A DNA stretch of 24,677 nucleotides, taken from the IMG/VR virus record IMGVR_UViG_3300009132_000035, positions 1-24,677 of that record. One strand, 5' to 3'. The position numbers and the translations under genes were made by a program. Below are positions 8,811-15,383 of this stretch, one piece after another. The notes beneath the pieces were generated by a model, which ran no database searches, was not told the origin of the DNA, and saw nothing but the letters and a program-made list of their open reading frames with translations. How positions within the stretch are numbered: the first letter of the stretch is position 1; each line of letters begins with the position of its first letter. This stretch comes from a virus.

Positions 8811-9458
8811 TTAATTATTCAATAAGTTTTCAGTTAGTCGTTGTTTAAGATTACCTGGTACAGCCACTTCATCTGGCAGTTCTACTGGCAACCTAGTTTG
8901 TTTAGGCTTCCTAGGTGGCTCTGGTGGTATGTATTTTTGTAAAGTACTAGGAAATACTTTACGCAACTTAGTTGTTGTATTATGGATTTCCATAGTAGTT
9001 TCTAAGTATTTACGCATTTGCTTTTTTTCTTGTTGAATTTGATATTCTTCAAGTCTCAAAGCAAGAACTTCTTCACGCATACCATCTTGTAATGGAATAT
9101 CAAGCTCTTGAGAATTCCAACCAGTACCTTTTGTCATAACAGGTAATTTAGCATCTGCATACTGTGTCCAAGTAGTTTTTGCACAAGTATTATCCCAATT
9201 CTCTTCAGCTGTTGTTATTTGTGCTAATTCTCTTGCTTCAAGAGTTAGCTCAGGAACTTCAAGTCTGATAGTATCACTTGATACAACCATACCATCAGGC
9301 AACTGATTGATAATTGGCATTAAAGGTTTAATCCATTCAGAATGGTTACGTAAAACTAATGCACCTTTTTTATCAGCAATTTTTTGCATAGGTGCATCAT
9401 ATAAATCTTTAAGAACAGCATCTTTAAGTTCATGCTGTTTTTGATGTGACATTCTCAT
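8811..9458 (-). CDS. hypothetical protein, possibly Nmad5-like
   Basis: A 215-residue soluble protein with no catalytic motif that I can name. The helical start (KDAVLKDLYDAPMQ), the central Glu/Lys-rich helix (about 130-152) and the TTTKLRKVFPSTLQKYIP segment that follows resemble, from memory, the Nmad5 family (nucleotide-modification-associated domain 5) found in phages. That match is tentative. A Pro-rich basic stretch, PPEPPRKPKQTR, precedes the C-terminus. GGAG lies five bases before ATG 9458, which overlaps the upstream stop as ATGA. No obvious base-modifying enzyme lies nearby, so a role in DNA modification is only suggested by the family resemblance. Confidence 0.7.
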   Translation of the reverse strand: MRMSHQKQHELKDAVLKDLYDAPMQKIADKKGALVLRNHSEWIKPLMPIINQLPDGMVVSSDTIRLEVPELTLEARELAQITTAEENWDNTCAKTTWTQYADAKLPVMTKGTGWNSQELDIPLQDGMREEVLALRLEEYQIQQEKKQMRKYLETTMEIHNTTTKLRKVFPSTLQKYIPPEPPRKPKQTRLPVELPDEVAVPGNLKQRLTENLLNN

Positions 9459-9652
9459 GTTGTCTCCTTGGGTTTATTAATAAAGTTAGTTAAATGGCTG
9501 GAAGCCATATTTGATCTACGTTGTTTATCACGCACTTTTACAAACTCATCTACATAATCCATACTATTAGCTTTTGGATTAATAGGTTCGTAATTATCAT
9601 TTAAGTAGCCTTTGTCTTTAGCCCACTCAGCATATGCTTTCATTTGTCCCAC
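9455..9652 (-). CDS. small hypothetical protein, GTG start
   Basis: A 65-residue hydrophilic protein of unknown family. I place the start at GTG 9652, six bases after GGAG; an ATG three codons downstream is the alternative but is about 15 bases from that site. No membrane segment, cysteine cluster or known motif is visible. The stop overlaps the following start as ATGA, so it is translated with the Nmad5-like gene. Its spacing and ribosome site support it as a real gene, but no function can be given. Confidence 0.65.
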   Translation of the reverse strand: MGQMKAYAEWAKDKGYLNDNYEPINPKANSMDYVDEFVKVRDKQRRSNMASSHLTNFINKPKETT

Positions 9653-9661
9653 GATATTCTC

Positions 9662-9868
9662 CTAATCGTTTAATTTTAAAAATTTTCGCCAGATTTCATT
9701 GACGATTGTGTAATCAGATGGTGATAAACCTTTCCACCAATTACCATTAACATGTAGTAATGTCTTACTGTTAGTATCATCAACATTACCATTTTTAGTA
9801 ACTCCGTATAAATTGCCATCAAAGTCAATATATTCGTCTTTACTTTTTAAAAAAATATATTTGCTCAT
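9662..9868 (-). CDS. small hypothetical protein
   Basis: A 68-residue protein with a beta-looking pattern: aromatic residues and Gly/Asp turns such as YIDFDGNLYGV, then VNGNWWKGLS. The family is not recognised. I chose ATG 9868, which forms a TAATG overlap with the upstream stop and has GGAG five bases ahead. A TTG eight codons upstream would also be open but has no comparable site. It belongs to the run of small accessory genes between the helicase and the AAA+ ATPase. Confidence 0.65.
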   Translation of the reverse strand: MSKYIFLKSKDEYIDFDGNLYGVTKNGNVDDTNSKTLLHVNGNWWKGLSPSDYTIVNEIWRKFLKLND

Positions 9869-10293
9869 TACATCTCCGCTGTAAAGTGACAATCCTGACC
9901 AGGATTCTCATTGAAATAAAGTAATATCTGTGTGCCAAGATTTAATCTTGCATAGATTGTAAGTAATTCTCTTAAAAAACCTTCATTGATATGAATACCC
10001 CATTTTTCTTTATAAAATTCGATAATCATGTCATCGTTGTAACCAGCATTTTGTAAAAAGAATTCGTTTAAATGTTCGTAATTACCTCTTAATTGACGTT
10101 TACAAAGATCAATACCTTCTTTCACCTTGTCAATATCAGAAAAATAAATAACATAATCAGTAAAACCTTCATGATAATCACTGTCTGTGTTCTCCTCTGT
10201 AATGTCTATTGCACCAAAGTATTCACCATCATCGCTAGACTGTACAGCAAACCAGAATTTGCCTTCTATGTCGCCATCATAATGTCTACCCAT
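9868..10293 (-). CDS. conserved-looking hypothetical phage protein
   Basis: A 141-residue acidic protein. Its opening, GRHYDGDIEGKFWFAVQSSD, is a wording I associate with small proteins in environmental phage genomes, but I know of no assigned function. The start is rich in aromatic residues and Asp/Gly turns; the rest looks helical (KVKEGIDLCKRQL, then EFYKEKWGI). There is no signal peptide or membrane helix. GGAG lies seven bases before ATG 10293, and the start overlaps the preceding stop as TAATG. Its position between helicase and ATPase genes puts it in the early/replication transcript. Confidence 0.75.
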   Translation of the reverse strand: MGRHYDGDIEGKFWFAVQSSDDGEYFGAIDITEENTDSDYHEGFTDYVIYFSDIDKVKEGIDLCKRQLRGNYEHLNEFFLQNAGYNDDMIIEFYKEKWGIHINEGFLRELLTIYARLNLGTQILLYFNENPGQDCHFTAEM

Positions 10294-10592
10294 TAGTCTT
10301 CTCCTAGATTTGGAAATATTTCGATATCCTCTAACAGTAACTGTGTACGGTTTTGAGGATTGTCTTTGTACAACAACGCTGGTAAGGTTTTAACTGTAAT
10401 TGCGTCAGATTTTAAAAAGTTATCTGCTGAATATATAAGTTCAAAACCTCCTTGTAATCTAACCATTTGAATACCAGGATGTCCTTTAGATGTAGAAATA
10501 ACAGAAGTAGTAAAGAATTCGTGACTATCTTCTTTCATTTTATATAGAACCTTCATACCAGGCTCTATTTCATCAAATTGTAAGAGTTCCAT
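10293..10592 (-). CDS. hypothetical beta-rich protein
   Basis: A 99-residue protein that opens with DEIEPGMKVLYKM, which looks like a small beta-barrel (SH3- or KOW-like) strand-turn-strand. It continues with alternating hydrophobic residues (GIQMVRLQGGFELIYS) and ends acidic. The family is not recognised. The ATG overlaps the helicase stop as TAATG, so it is probably translated by reinitiation after the helicase and may act with it. There is no direct evidence of function. Confidence 0.7.
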   Translation of the reverse strand: MELLQFDEIEPGMKVLYKMKEDSHEFFTTSVISTSKGHPGIQMVRLQGGFELIYSADNFLKSDAITVKTLPALLYKDNPQNRTQLLLEDIEIFPNLGED

Positions 10593-11971
10593 TATTTTAC
10601 AAATACAAGTTTATCAAGTGCTCTTGTACAAGCAACATAATAAAGATTGTCTTCTTGTTGCCTTTCCCACTGTACATTTGTTTTTTGCTTAAAATAATCA
10701 CAAGTATCAGCTTTTATAAAATAAACTGTGGGCGATTCAAGACCTTTAGATGCATGAATAGTCATTAGTTTTCTACAACTAGCACTATCTGAGTGCATAC
10801 CTAAATTTTTAACAAATTGAGCAATATCATTAGGACTAGTAGCTACATTAATAATAGCTAATAGAGTGTCATATTTATTTTCTATGCTAGCAATGCTCCA
10901 TTTAAGACCTTTTGCTCTAGTAATTTCTTTTTCATACTGATTAACAACATTTTCTCTCATGCCAGTAAGGCTCTGAGCTCCATTAAATACTCTATTTAAG
11001 TCTCTTTTAAGTTGATTAATAAAAGTACCGCCAATAGAGAAATGTTTGTTTTCTTGGATGAATTTGTAAGCAAGCTTAACTAAATTACTATTTGTTCTAC
11101 TAATAATAAAACATTCATCTGGAAAATCTATTTCAGCGTTTCCATTGACTGAATCAACTTGTCCTCCTGTTTTATTACTAGTAATAGCAGGTACTATGTG
11201 TTTAACAGTAGAAATGATTTCAGTAGGACATCTGAAACTTTCAGTTAATTCATACTCAACAGGATTATAGTGTTCTCTAATCTTGTCCATAGCATATGGA
11301 TCACTGCCTCTGAAACCATAAATAGCTTGATTAGTGTCACCTACAAACACAATGCGTTTAGTAGGAATACACGTTAAAAATGCTATTTGTTGTGGATTTA
11401 GATCCTGGCACTCATCAATAAGAACAATTTCATATTCTTCTGATTTCCAGCCATTATCAATAGGGTATTGAAGCATGTCATTACCACTAATAACAGTAGT
11501 ATTTTCTTGACCTCGTGCTAATATCTCTTTTGCTTCATCAATATAATTGTGACTAATTTTAAATCTAGCACAAGTTTCTTTCCAAGAATCTCTAGAAATA
11601 TTACCATTCATATCCATATGTTTACTAACTAATGAGCTAGAACTAGGATGTGCAAAGCCAAATTTACCATATTTGTTAAAATCAACTTTTGCATAAGGGT
11701 AATGTTTTTTGACCATTGCTAAACCAAAAGCATTAAATGTTTTGCATTGCCAACCTAAAGGTAACTTAGGCACTACATCTTTAACAATAGCCTTGTTAAA
11801 AGCTAGGTAAATGCCTTTTTTGTATCTTGTAGCTAGATGCATAAGCGTAGCAGTCTTACCACTACCAGCTACAGCATTTACTATCACTGTAGGTTCGTTA
11901 CTATCTACAACAGCCTGTTGTTGAACAGTTAAATTATGTTGCTGATTTCCTGAAAGAGTGAATTTTTTCAT
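10592..11971 (-). CDS. SF1A DNA helicase, UvrD/PcrA/Dda-like
   Basis: 459 residues, shorter than UvrD or PcrA (about 700). All core motifs are present: AVAGSGKT (33-40), the Walker B-type IDECQD (185-190), GDTNQAIYGFRGSD (from 211), LTESFRCP, MTIHASKGLE and YYVACTRA near the C-terminus. It should be an ATP-driven 3'-5' (UvrD-type) or Dda-like translocase that unwinds DNA in replication or recombination. The size suggests reduced 1B/2B domains, as in Dda-sized phage helicases. The start overlaps the small upstream gene as ATGA and has only a weak GAG ahead, so coupling is likely. It is the first large enzyme of the leftward replication operon. Confidence 0.93.
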   Translation of the reverse strand: MKKFTLSGNQQHNLTVQQQAVVDSNEPTVIVNAVAGSGKTATLMHLATRYKKGIYLAFNKAIVKDVVPKLPLGWQCKTFNAFGLAMVKKHYPYAKVDFNKYGKFGFAHPSSSSLVSKHMDMNGNISRDSWKETCARFKISHNYIDEAKEILARGQENTTVISGNDMLQYPIDNGWKSEEYEIVLIDECQDLNPQQIAFLTCIPTKRIVFVGDTNQAIYGFRGSDPYAMDKIREHYNPVEYELTESFRCPTEIISTVKHIVPAITSNKTGGQVDSVNGNAEIDFPDECFIISRTNSNLVKLAYKFIQENKHFSIGGTFINQLKRDLNRVFNGAQSLTGMRENVVNQYEKEITRAKGLKWSIASIENKYDTLLAIINVATSPNDIAQFVKNLGMHSDSASCRKLMTIHASKGLESPTVYFIKADTCDYFKQKTNVQWERQQEDNLYYVACTRALDKLVFVK

Positions 11972-12162
11972 TGTTTGTTCTCAATTAAATTTTCTGTACG
12001 ATATACATTTATCTGTTGTCTAACCTGGCAAACACTAGCATCTTGAAAGTAAGCTAGAGGTACTGCAAATACTTCTACAGCCATCTTATCAAGTGAGCAT
12101 GTACCTTTATGATTATTAAGGCAACCTTTGAGCTCACAAGTATCAATTTTAAAAAATTGCAT
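11968..12162 (-). CDS. small Cys-containing protein, first gene of the leftward replication operon
   Basis: A 64-residue protein with four cysteines (C9, C14, C22, C45). The first three sit in CELKGC then GTC with a nearby His, so it could bind zinc or an Fe-S cluster, although the spacing fits no zinc finger I know. The start has a G-run (GGGGGG) three bases before the ATG, which can act as a Shine-Dalgarno site. It is the first gene after the promoter at 12197-12225 and overlaps the helicase start. A regulatory or host-takeover role would fit an operon-leading early protein but is unproven. Confidence 0.7.
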   Translation of the reverse strand: MQFFKIDTCELKGCLNNHKGTCSLDKMAVEVFAVPLAYFQDASVCQVRQQINVYRTENLIENKQ

Positions 12163-12196
12163 AGTCCCCCCTAGGGTTTAGATAAATTTAGTAAAA

Positions 12197-12225
12197 AGTA
12201 TATCAAATCAATAGTACAGAGTTAA
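12197..12225 (-). promoter_or_regulatory. sigma70-like promoter of the leftward replication operon
   Basis: Read leftward: -35 TTAACT, exactly 17 bases, then -10 TATACT preceded by TGA, which gives an extended -10 (TGn). Transcription would start near 12190, about 28 bases before the first ATG (12162). It lies just after the intrinsic terminator of the RNA polymerase gene, which is the expected place for a new start. Confidence 0.6.
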
Positions 12226-12235
12226 GTTTGATATA
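12199..12235. repeat. 9-bp inverted repeat over the promoter, operator candidate
   Basis: TATATCAAA (12199-12207) and TTTGATATA (12227-12235) are perfect reverse complements 19 bases apart. One arm covers the -10 element and the other lies just upstream of the -35 hexamer, so a dimeric repressor or activator binding here could control the leftward operon. Confidence 0.5.
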
Positions 12236-12244
12236 TTTGAAACA

Positions 12245-12259
12245 CCGTTCGGAGAACGG
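12245..12259. other. hairpin with 6-bp stem and 3-base loop
   Basis: CCGTTC, loop GGA, GAACGG form a perfect stem. No T-run follows on either strand, so it is not a terminator by itself. The 6-bp stem and 3-base loop have the dimensions of N4 virion RNA polymerase promoter hairpins. With the plus strand as template, the implied transcript would run leftward into the replication operon. This reading is speculative. Confidence 0.35.
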
Positions 12260-12271
12260 GTACGGACTAAG

Positions 12272-12313
12272 AAAAAAATGACAGACTCATCTCGCAATTG
12301 AGACAAGTCTGTC
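12272..12313 (-). terminator. intrinsic terminator after the phage RNA polymerase gene
   Basis: Read leftward from 12313: an 8-bp perfect outer stem (GACAGACT/AGTCTGTC) extended inward by six more pairs, two of them G-U, around a six-base loop. One base after the stem comes a run of seven T (12278-12272). It lies 22 bases beyond the RNA polymerase stop and separates that transcript from the replication operon. Confidence 0.88.
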
Positions 12314-12334
12314 GAACTAACTAAATATGATTCA

Positions 12335-14116
12335 TTATGACAGCATATATTCGCTATTTAGAATCTCTTTAGCTAAATTAGTAGAATGTTTTGTAACAGG
12401 TACATAATTACCACTAATTTCACTAAGTATGTCAGATAACAGATCACTATTAGCAATCTCTGCTAGTATTTCTCTGTATGTTTGACACACTATTTGTAGA
12501 TAATCTGGACTAAATACGAAACAATCATGGATATGGACAAGTTGGATTTTGAGAGCATGGCATCGTCTAACCATTTCTCTAGCTACATAGCCATCAACAC
12601 TATGTACTATATTAGCAACTAAACTTCTATAGTTCTCAGAAGGTTGTTGCTTGTTATATCTATATGTGAATGTACGATGATTAAGCTCATCAACTTCAAT
12701 ACGGATATTGGTCATTTCAGTAACTGGTACTTTAGCTACATGACCATCTGGTAATGTCCACATATGCACATCAGAGTCAAAATCCCAATATTCATTGATA
12801 GCCTCCATAACATCTAACGCACCTGGTAAAGTATCGTCTAATGACGCGTAAAATGCCTCTAATTGAGGTTCTGTGAATGTTTCTTTGGGATTAGCTTCTG
12901 AGTTATAGAATGTAGTCATAACAGGTTTCTTGACATCGCTACGTGTTACTTGGTCTATAGGTTTTAGTAGCTTATTCATTTTGTCTGTAACAGATTGATA
13001 GATATCTTCTCTATTACCTGTATTAACCATATTACAGGCTTTAGCAGTCACTTTACAACCTGATAATGCAGACATAACTTGTAAACCTGATGCAGTTGCG
13101 TCAATACTCATAACATAACCAGTAGGAATACCTTTCTTACTGTCTAAGTATGCTTGTATTGCTTTAGAACCTAGTATTGGTTCGTCAAATGTATCAATAT
13201 CAAAGTTTAGTTGTTGATTAAACCAATTGATACGCTCTGACCAAGTTAGTTTGTCTTGTCCAGCATGACCAGCAATAGCAATCTTAAGGTTATCCAGGTT
13301 GTTAACTACTTTCTTATTGAATAACGATAGTAATGCTTTACCATACTCATTAGATTGTACATTTAGGTCATAACCTGATGAGTATGATCTACCTCGTTTG
13401 TCATAACGCCATACGAAATAGAATGGTTTACCAAAGTAATCACGAACTACACGCTCGAATTGCTCACTATCCATAGCTTCATTAGTATTAACGAAGTTAG
13501 TATAGGTTGGTATGTCTATTGTCCAAGCAACTGATTGTAATAGATTGAGTGCATCATAAGCTTGAGGCTTGTTGTGATGAGTGCCTTTGCCTAGAATAAT
13601 AGATTTACGCTCCCATAACCATCCACCGTCTGTATTGGATATCCAATCATTAGGTTTCTGTAGCATTGGTGGCAAGTATTGTAATACATTTAGTTTATCA
13701 ACAGTGTCACGTGTCAATTGATATTTCGGTACTATCTCAGTACTATCGTCATTTAACTTAATATCATATAATTTACCATGACATATAGATAGTATTTCAG
13801 CACCTGTTTTAACTGCATTGATTTGATTACGATAACCTAGCGTCATACCTAATTCAGTAGCTATACCTTGAATAGGTTTTGGTCTAGGTGATGATAGTAC
13901 TATAGCTAATATACTATTTACTATCTCAGCAGTTTCAGGTAGGTTGTTGACACGGTCTTGTTTAGACTGATAATAAGTATTTGATCTATACTTATGTATT
14001 GCTAAACTAAGTGCTTGAGTAATTTTTGTCGGTATTTCATCTAATACATCATGTAGTATTAGGTTGTTACGCATTCTCTTTGAGTATTCCAACTCGTTGT
14101 GTAATTGAATATTCAT
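12335..14116 (-). CDS. single-subunit (T7-like) DNA-directed RNA polymerase, compact
   Basis: 593 residues. The polymerase core motifs are clear: YDKRGRSY (matching T7 DWRGRVY), SIDATASGLQ with D339, KKPVMTTFYN with K397 and Y404 (T7 K631, Y639), IVHSVDG, and IHDCF with D531 (T7 D812). T7 RNA polymerase has 883 residues; nearly all the shortfall lies before the first core motif, so the promoter-binding/RNA-exit N-terminal domain is reduced or absent. That recalls the N4 RNAP II enzyme, which is split in two chains and needs helper proteins. It would transcribe later phage genes. I chose ATG 14116, five bases after GGAG; an in-frame ATG at 14152 lies too close to its own GGAG. An intrinsic terminator follows. 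Confidence 0.93.
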   Translation of the reverse strand: MNIQLHNELEYSKRMRNNLILHDVLDEIPTKITQALSLAIHKYRSNTYYQSKQDRVNNLPETAEIVNSILAIVLSSPRPKPIQGIATELGMTLGYRNQINAVKTGAEILSICHGKLYDIKLNDDSTEIVPKYQLTRDTVDKLNVLQYLPPMLQKPNDWISNTDGGWLWERKSIILGKGTHHNKPQAYDALNLLQSVAWTIDIPTYTNFVNTNEAMDSEQFERVVRDYFGKPFYFVWRYDKRGRSYSSGYDLNVQSNEYGKALLSLFNKKVVNNLDNLKIAIAGHAGQDKLTWSERINWFNQQLNFDIDTFDEPILGSKAIQAYLDSKKGIPTGYVMSIDATASGLQVMSALSGCKVTAKACNMVNTGNREDIYQSVTDKMNKLLKPIDQVTRSDVKKPVMTTFYNSEANPKETFTEPQLEAFYASLDDTLPGALDVMEAINEYWDFDSDVHMWTLPDGHVAKVPVTEMTNIRIEVDELNHRTFTYRYNKQQPSENYRSLVANIVHSVDGYVAREMVRRCHALKIQLVHIHDCFVFSPDYLQIVCQTYREILAEIANSDLLSDILSEISGNYVPVTKHSTNLAKEILNSEYMLS

Positions 14117-14438
14117 AGTGTCTCCGTTAATAAGTGAATAATACATAGACATACTCCAACTAGTATCGGCATGCCTATGTATTAGTTTTGTTAGGGTTGG
14201 TTACCTAACTCTTCGGGTTTAGTTTCGGACACCGCAATATATGTTTACGGAACTAGCAGTAAGTGCTTCGCAATGGTATCCTATTTGAGGTTTAGCGTCT
14301 TAGATATCTATTAGACTACTTTCGATTACTATCTTGGTACTATCTACAGATATAAGCGTTATTGAAGTGACGCTTACACTTAGTACAGGTCATGCATTAA
14401 CTCAATACTACATGACCTGCACATATGATTATAAACTA
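14117..14438 (-). other. gene-free leader before the RNA polymerase, with several hairpins
   Basis: No open frame with a ribosome site was found in these 322 bases. It holds several inverted repeats: GTTAGG/CCTAAC (14190-14209), the palindromes GGCATGCC (14168-14175) and TAGATATCTA (14301-14310), TAAGCGT/ACGCTTA (14353-14376) and CAGGTCATG/CATGACCTG (14386-14419). None is followed by a T-run. It may be a structured 5' leader, a processed non-coding RNA or a promoter region for the polymerase gene. A weak leftward TATATT (14242-14237) lacks a convincing -35 partner. Confidence 0.4.
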
Positions 14439-14846
14439 TTATAAGTCATCAATCATACTGTCAGCTTCACTCGCTGTCATTGGTAGCGAAATGTCACTTA
14501 GCTTAACTTTACGCAAAGTAGCTTTTAGTGATTTAAGCTCTTGTTTAACTTCGGATGCTTCTGACTCATCATCTAAGTCATTCTCCCAGTAGTTAATAAA
14601 GCCTGCATTACGCACAACTCCTTCCTTGTTACTAATAGCAAGTTTGAAGTTAACATGACCTTGATTATTTTCAGCAGTGACATCTACCTCTGCTTTAGTT
14701 ATAATCTTTAGTACTTGTTTTGCATTTATGTGAGCAAATGTACTAGTTGGTCTGAACTCAACACTATCTGAGTCATTGATGGCTATATAGAACTTAGATA
14801 CACCATTAGTTCTAGTCTTACGGTTTGTGGATTTAACGATACTCAT
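14439..14846 (-). CDS. hypothetical protein with acidic C-terminus
   Basis: A 135-residue protein. The N-terminal 15 residues are basic (KSTNRKTRTN). The middle reads as beta strands (KFYIAIND, HVNFKLAIS), and the C-terminal part is charged, with a Lys-rich helix and a final SMIDDL. A basic, beta-rich body with an acidic end resembles small single-stranded DNA-binding or transcription accessory proteins, but no family motif is visible. AGGAG lies six bases before the ATG. As the gene before the RNA polymerase, it is a candidate helper for that enzyme. This is an inference from position only. Confidence 0.75.
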   Translation of the reverse strand: MSIVKSTNRKTRTNGVSKFYIAINDSDSVEFRPTSTFAHINAKQVLKIITKAEVDVTAENNQGHVNFKLAISNKEGVVRNAGFINYWENDLDDESEASEVKQELKSLKATLRKVKLSDISLPMTASEADSMIDDL

Positions 14847-14882
14847 ATATTTCTCCTATATGGATTTGCTAGCATTAAAGGA

Positions 14883-14915
14883 ATATCAGTCATACGCTAG
14901 CAATACGACTGACAT
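14883..14915. repeat. imperfect inverted repeat containing a T7-promoter-like core
   Basis: The arms ATATCAGTCATAC (14883-14895) and ATACGACTGACAT (14903-14915) pair with three mismatches. The right arm, with the preceding A, reads AATACGACTGACAT, close to the start of the T7 class III promoter (AATACGACTCACTAT). GCTAGCA occurs at 14868 and again at 14896. The block sits upstream of gene 14439-14846 and may be a binding site for phage RNA polymerase or a regulator. Confidence 0.35.
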
Positions 14916-14996
14916 GGATTGAAATACTTTCTACGAACTATCAAAGATGCCAAGTTTTAGACTCACAACTGATAAAGTCATGAGTCATAAATTTGA

Positions 14997-15107
14997 CTAG
15001 TGATATTTTCTAAACATGACAAACATAACAGCTAATGCAATTGCACTAACTGTTAGGAATGCCATAATTAGCATATCTTGAACCAGTATGATTGAATCAT
15101 ATGACAT
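14997..15107 (-). CDS. 36-residue single-helix membrane miniprotein
   Basis: The ATG at 15107 follows GGAG by five bases, and 36 codons precede a TAG. The short N-terminus (MSYDSIILVQDM) leads into a hydrophobic helix of about 20 residues (LIMAFLTVSAIALAVMFVMF) and a basic end, RKYH. This would insert as one transmembrane helix with a cytoplasmic basic tail. The family is not recognised. Early phage genomes often carry such miniproteins that act on the host envelope or interfere with host enzymes, so host takeover or superinfection exclusion is possible but unproven. It shares the leftward early block with the 27-residue protein upstream. Confidence 0.65.
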   Translation of the reverse strand: MSYDSIILVQDMLIMAFLTVSAIALAVMFVMFRKYH

Positions 15108-15299
15108 GATAGCTCCTTGGTTATAACTGCTATATCTTCACGCGTTGTGAGATTTGCGACCTACTTAGGTTTAGTTAGCAGTTCTTTCTATAATTACATT
15201 CCTAGCTCGACAGCGTTTAGGTGGTACTCGTGGCGAATGCCTCTTATAGAGTTAGTTAATAAGGTAGGGCTGTTTACTTGCACCCTAACAAGTCACTCA
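15108..15299. other. gap between the two miniprotein genes
   Basis: 192 bases without a convincing gene. A plus-strand open frame here lacks a ribosome site and runs against its neighbours. On the minus strand, AACTAAACCTAAG recalls AACTAAACCCGAAG in the RNA polymerase leader, which could be a shared phage promoter or regulatory word. No good sigma70 promoter or terminator was found. Confidence 0.3.
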
Positions 15300-15383
15300 T
15301 CATGAAGAAACTAATAGAAATAACATGAACGATACAGCAATGAAGGTTATGAATATTACCGCTTCATATATTTTGTACATCAT
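15300..15383 (-). CDS. 27-residue hydrophobic miniprotein
   Basis: Starts with ATGATG at 15383, overlapping the TGA of the upstream gene by four bases (ATGA). It encodes MMYKIYEA followed by a continuous hydrophobic stretch to the C-terminus, so one transmembrane helix is expected. Only a weak AAGAAG lies ahead, and translation would rely on coupling. It may pair with the 36-residue membrane miniprotein downstream. Because it is so short, chance occurrence cannot be excluded; the stop-start overlap is the main support. Confidence 0.5.
   Translation of the reverse strand: MMYKIYEAVIFITFIAVSFMLFLLVSS

Noticed and set aside
14386-14419. 9-bp hairpin downstream of gene 14439-14846 as an intrinsic terminator
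   Set aside because: No T-run follows on the minus strand; kept only as a structured element.
14117-14438. tRNA gene in the gene-free leader
   Set aside because: No cloverleaf with acceptor stem and anticodon arm could be drawn, although a TTCGG-type loop is present.
15117-15305. Plus-strand 62-codon open frame
   Set aside because: No ribosome site, opposite to all neighbours, and it overlaps the supported 27-residue gene's end.
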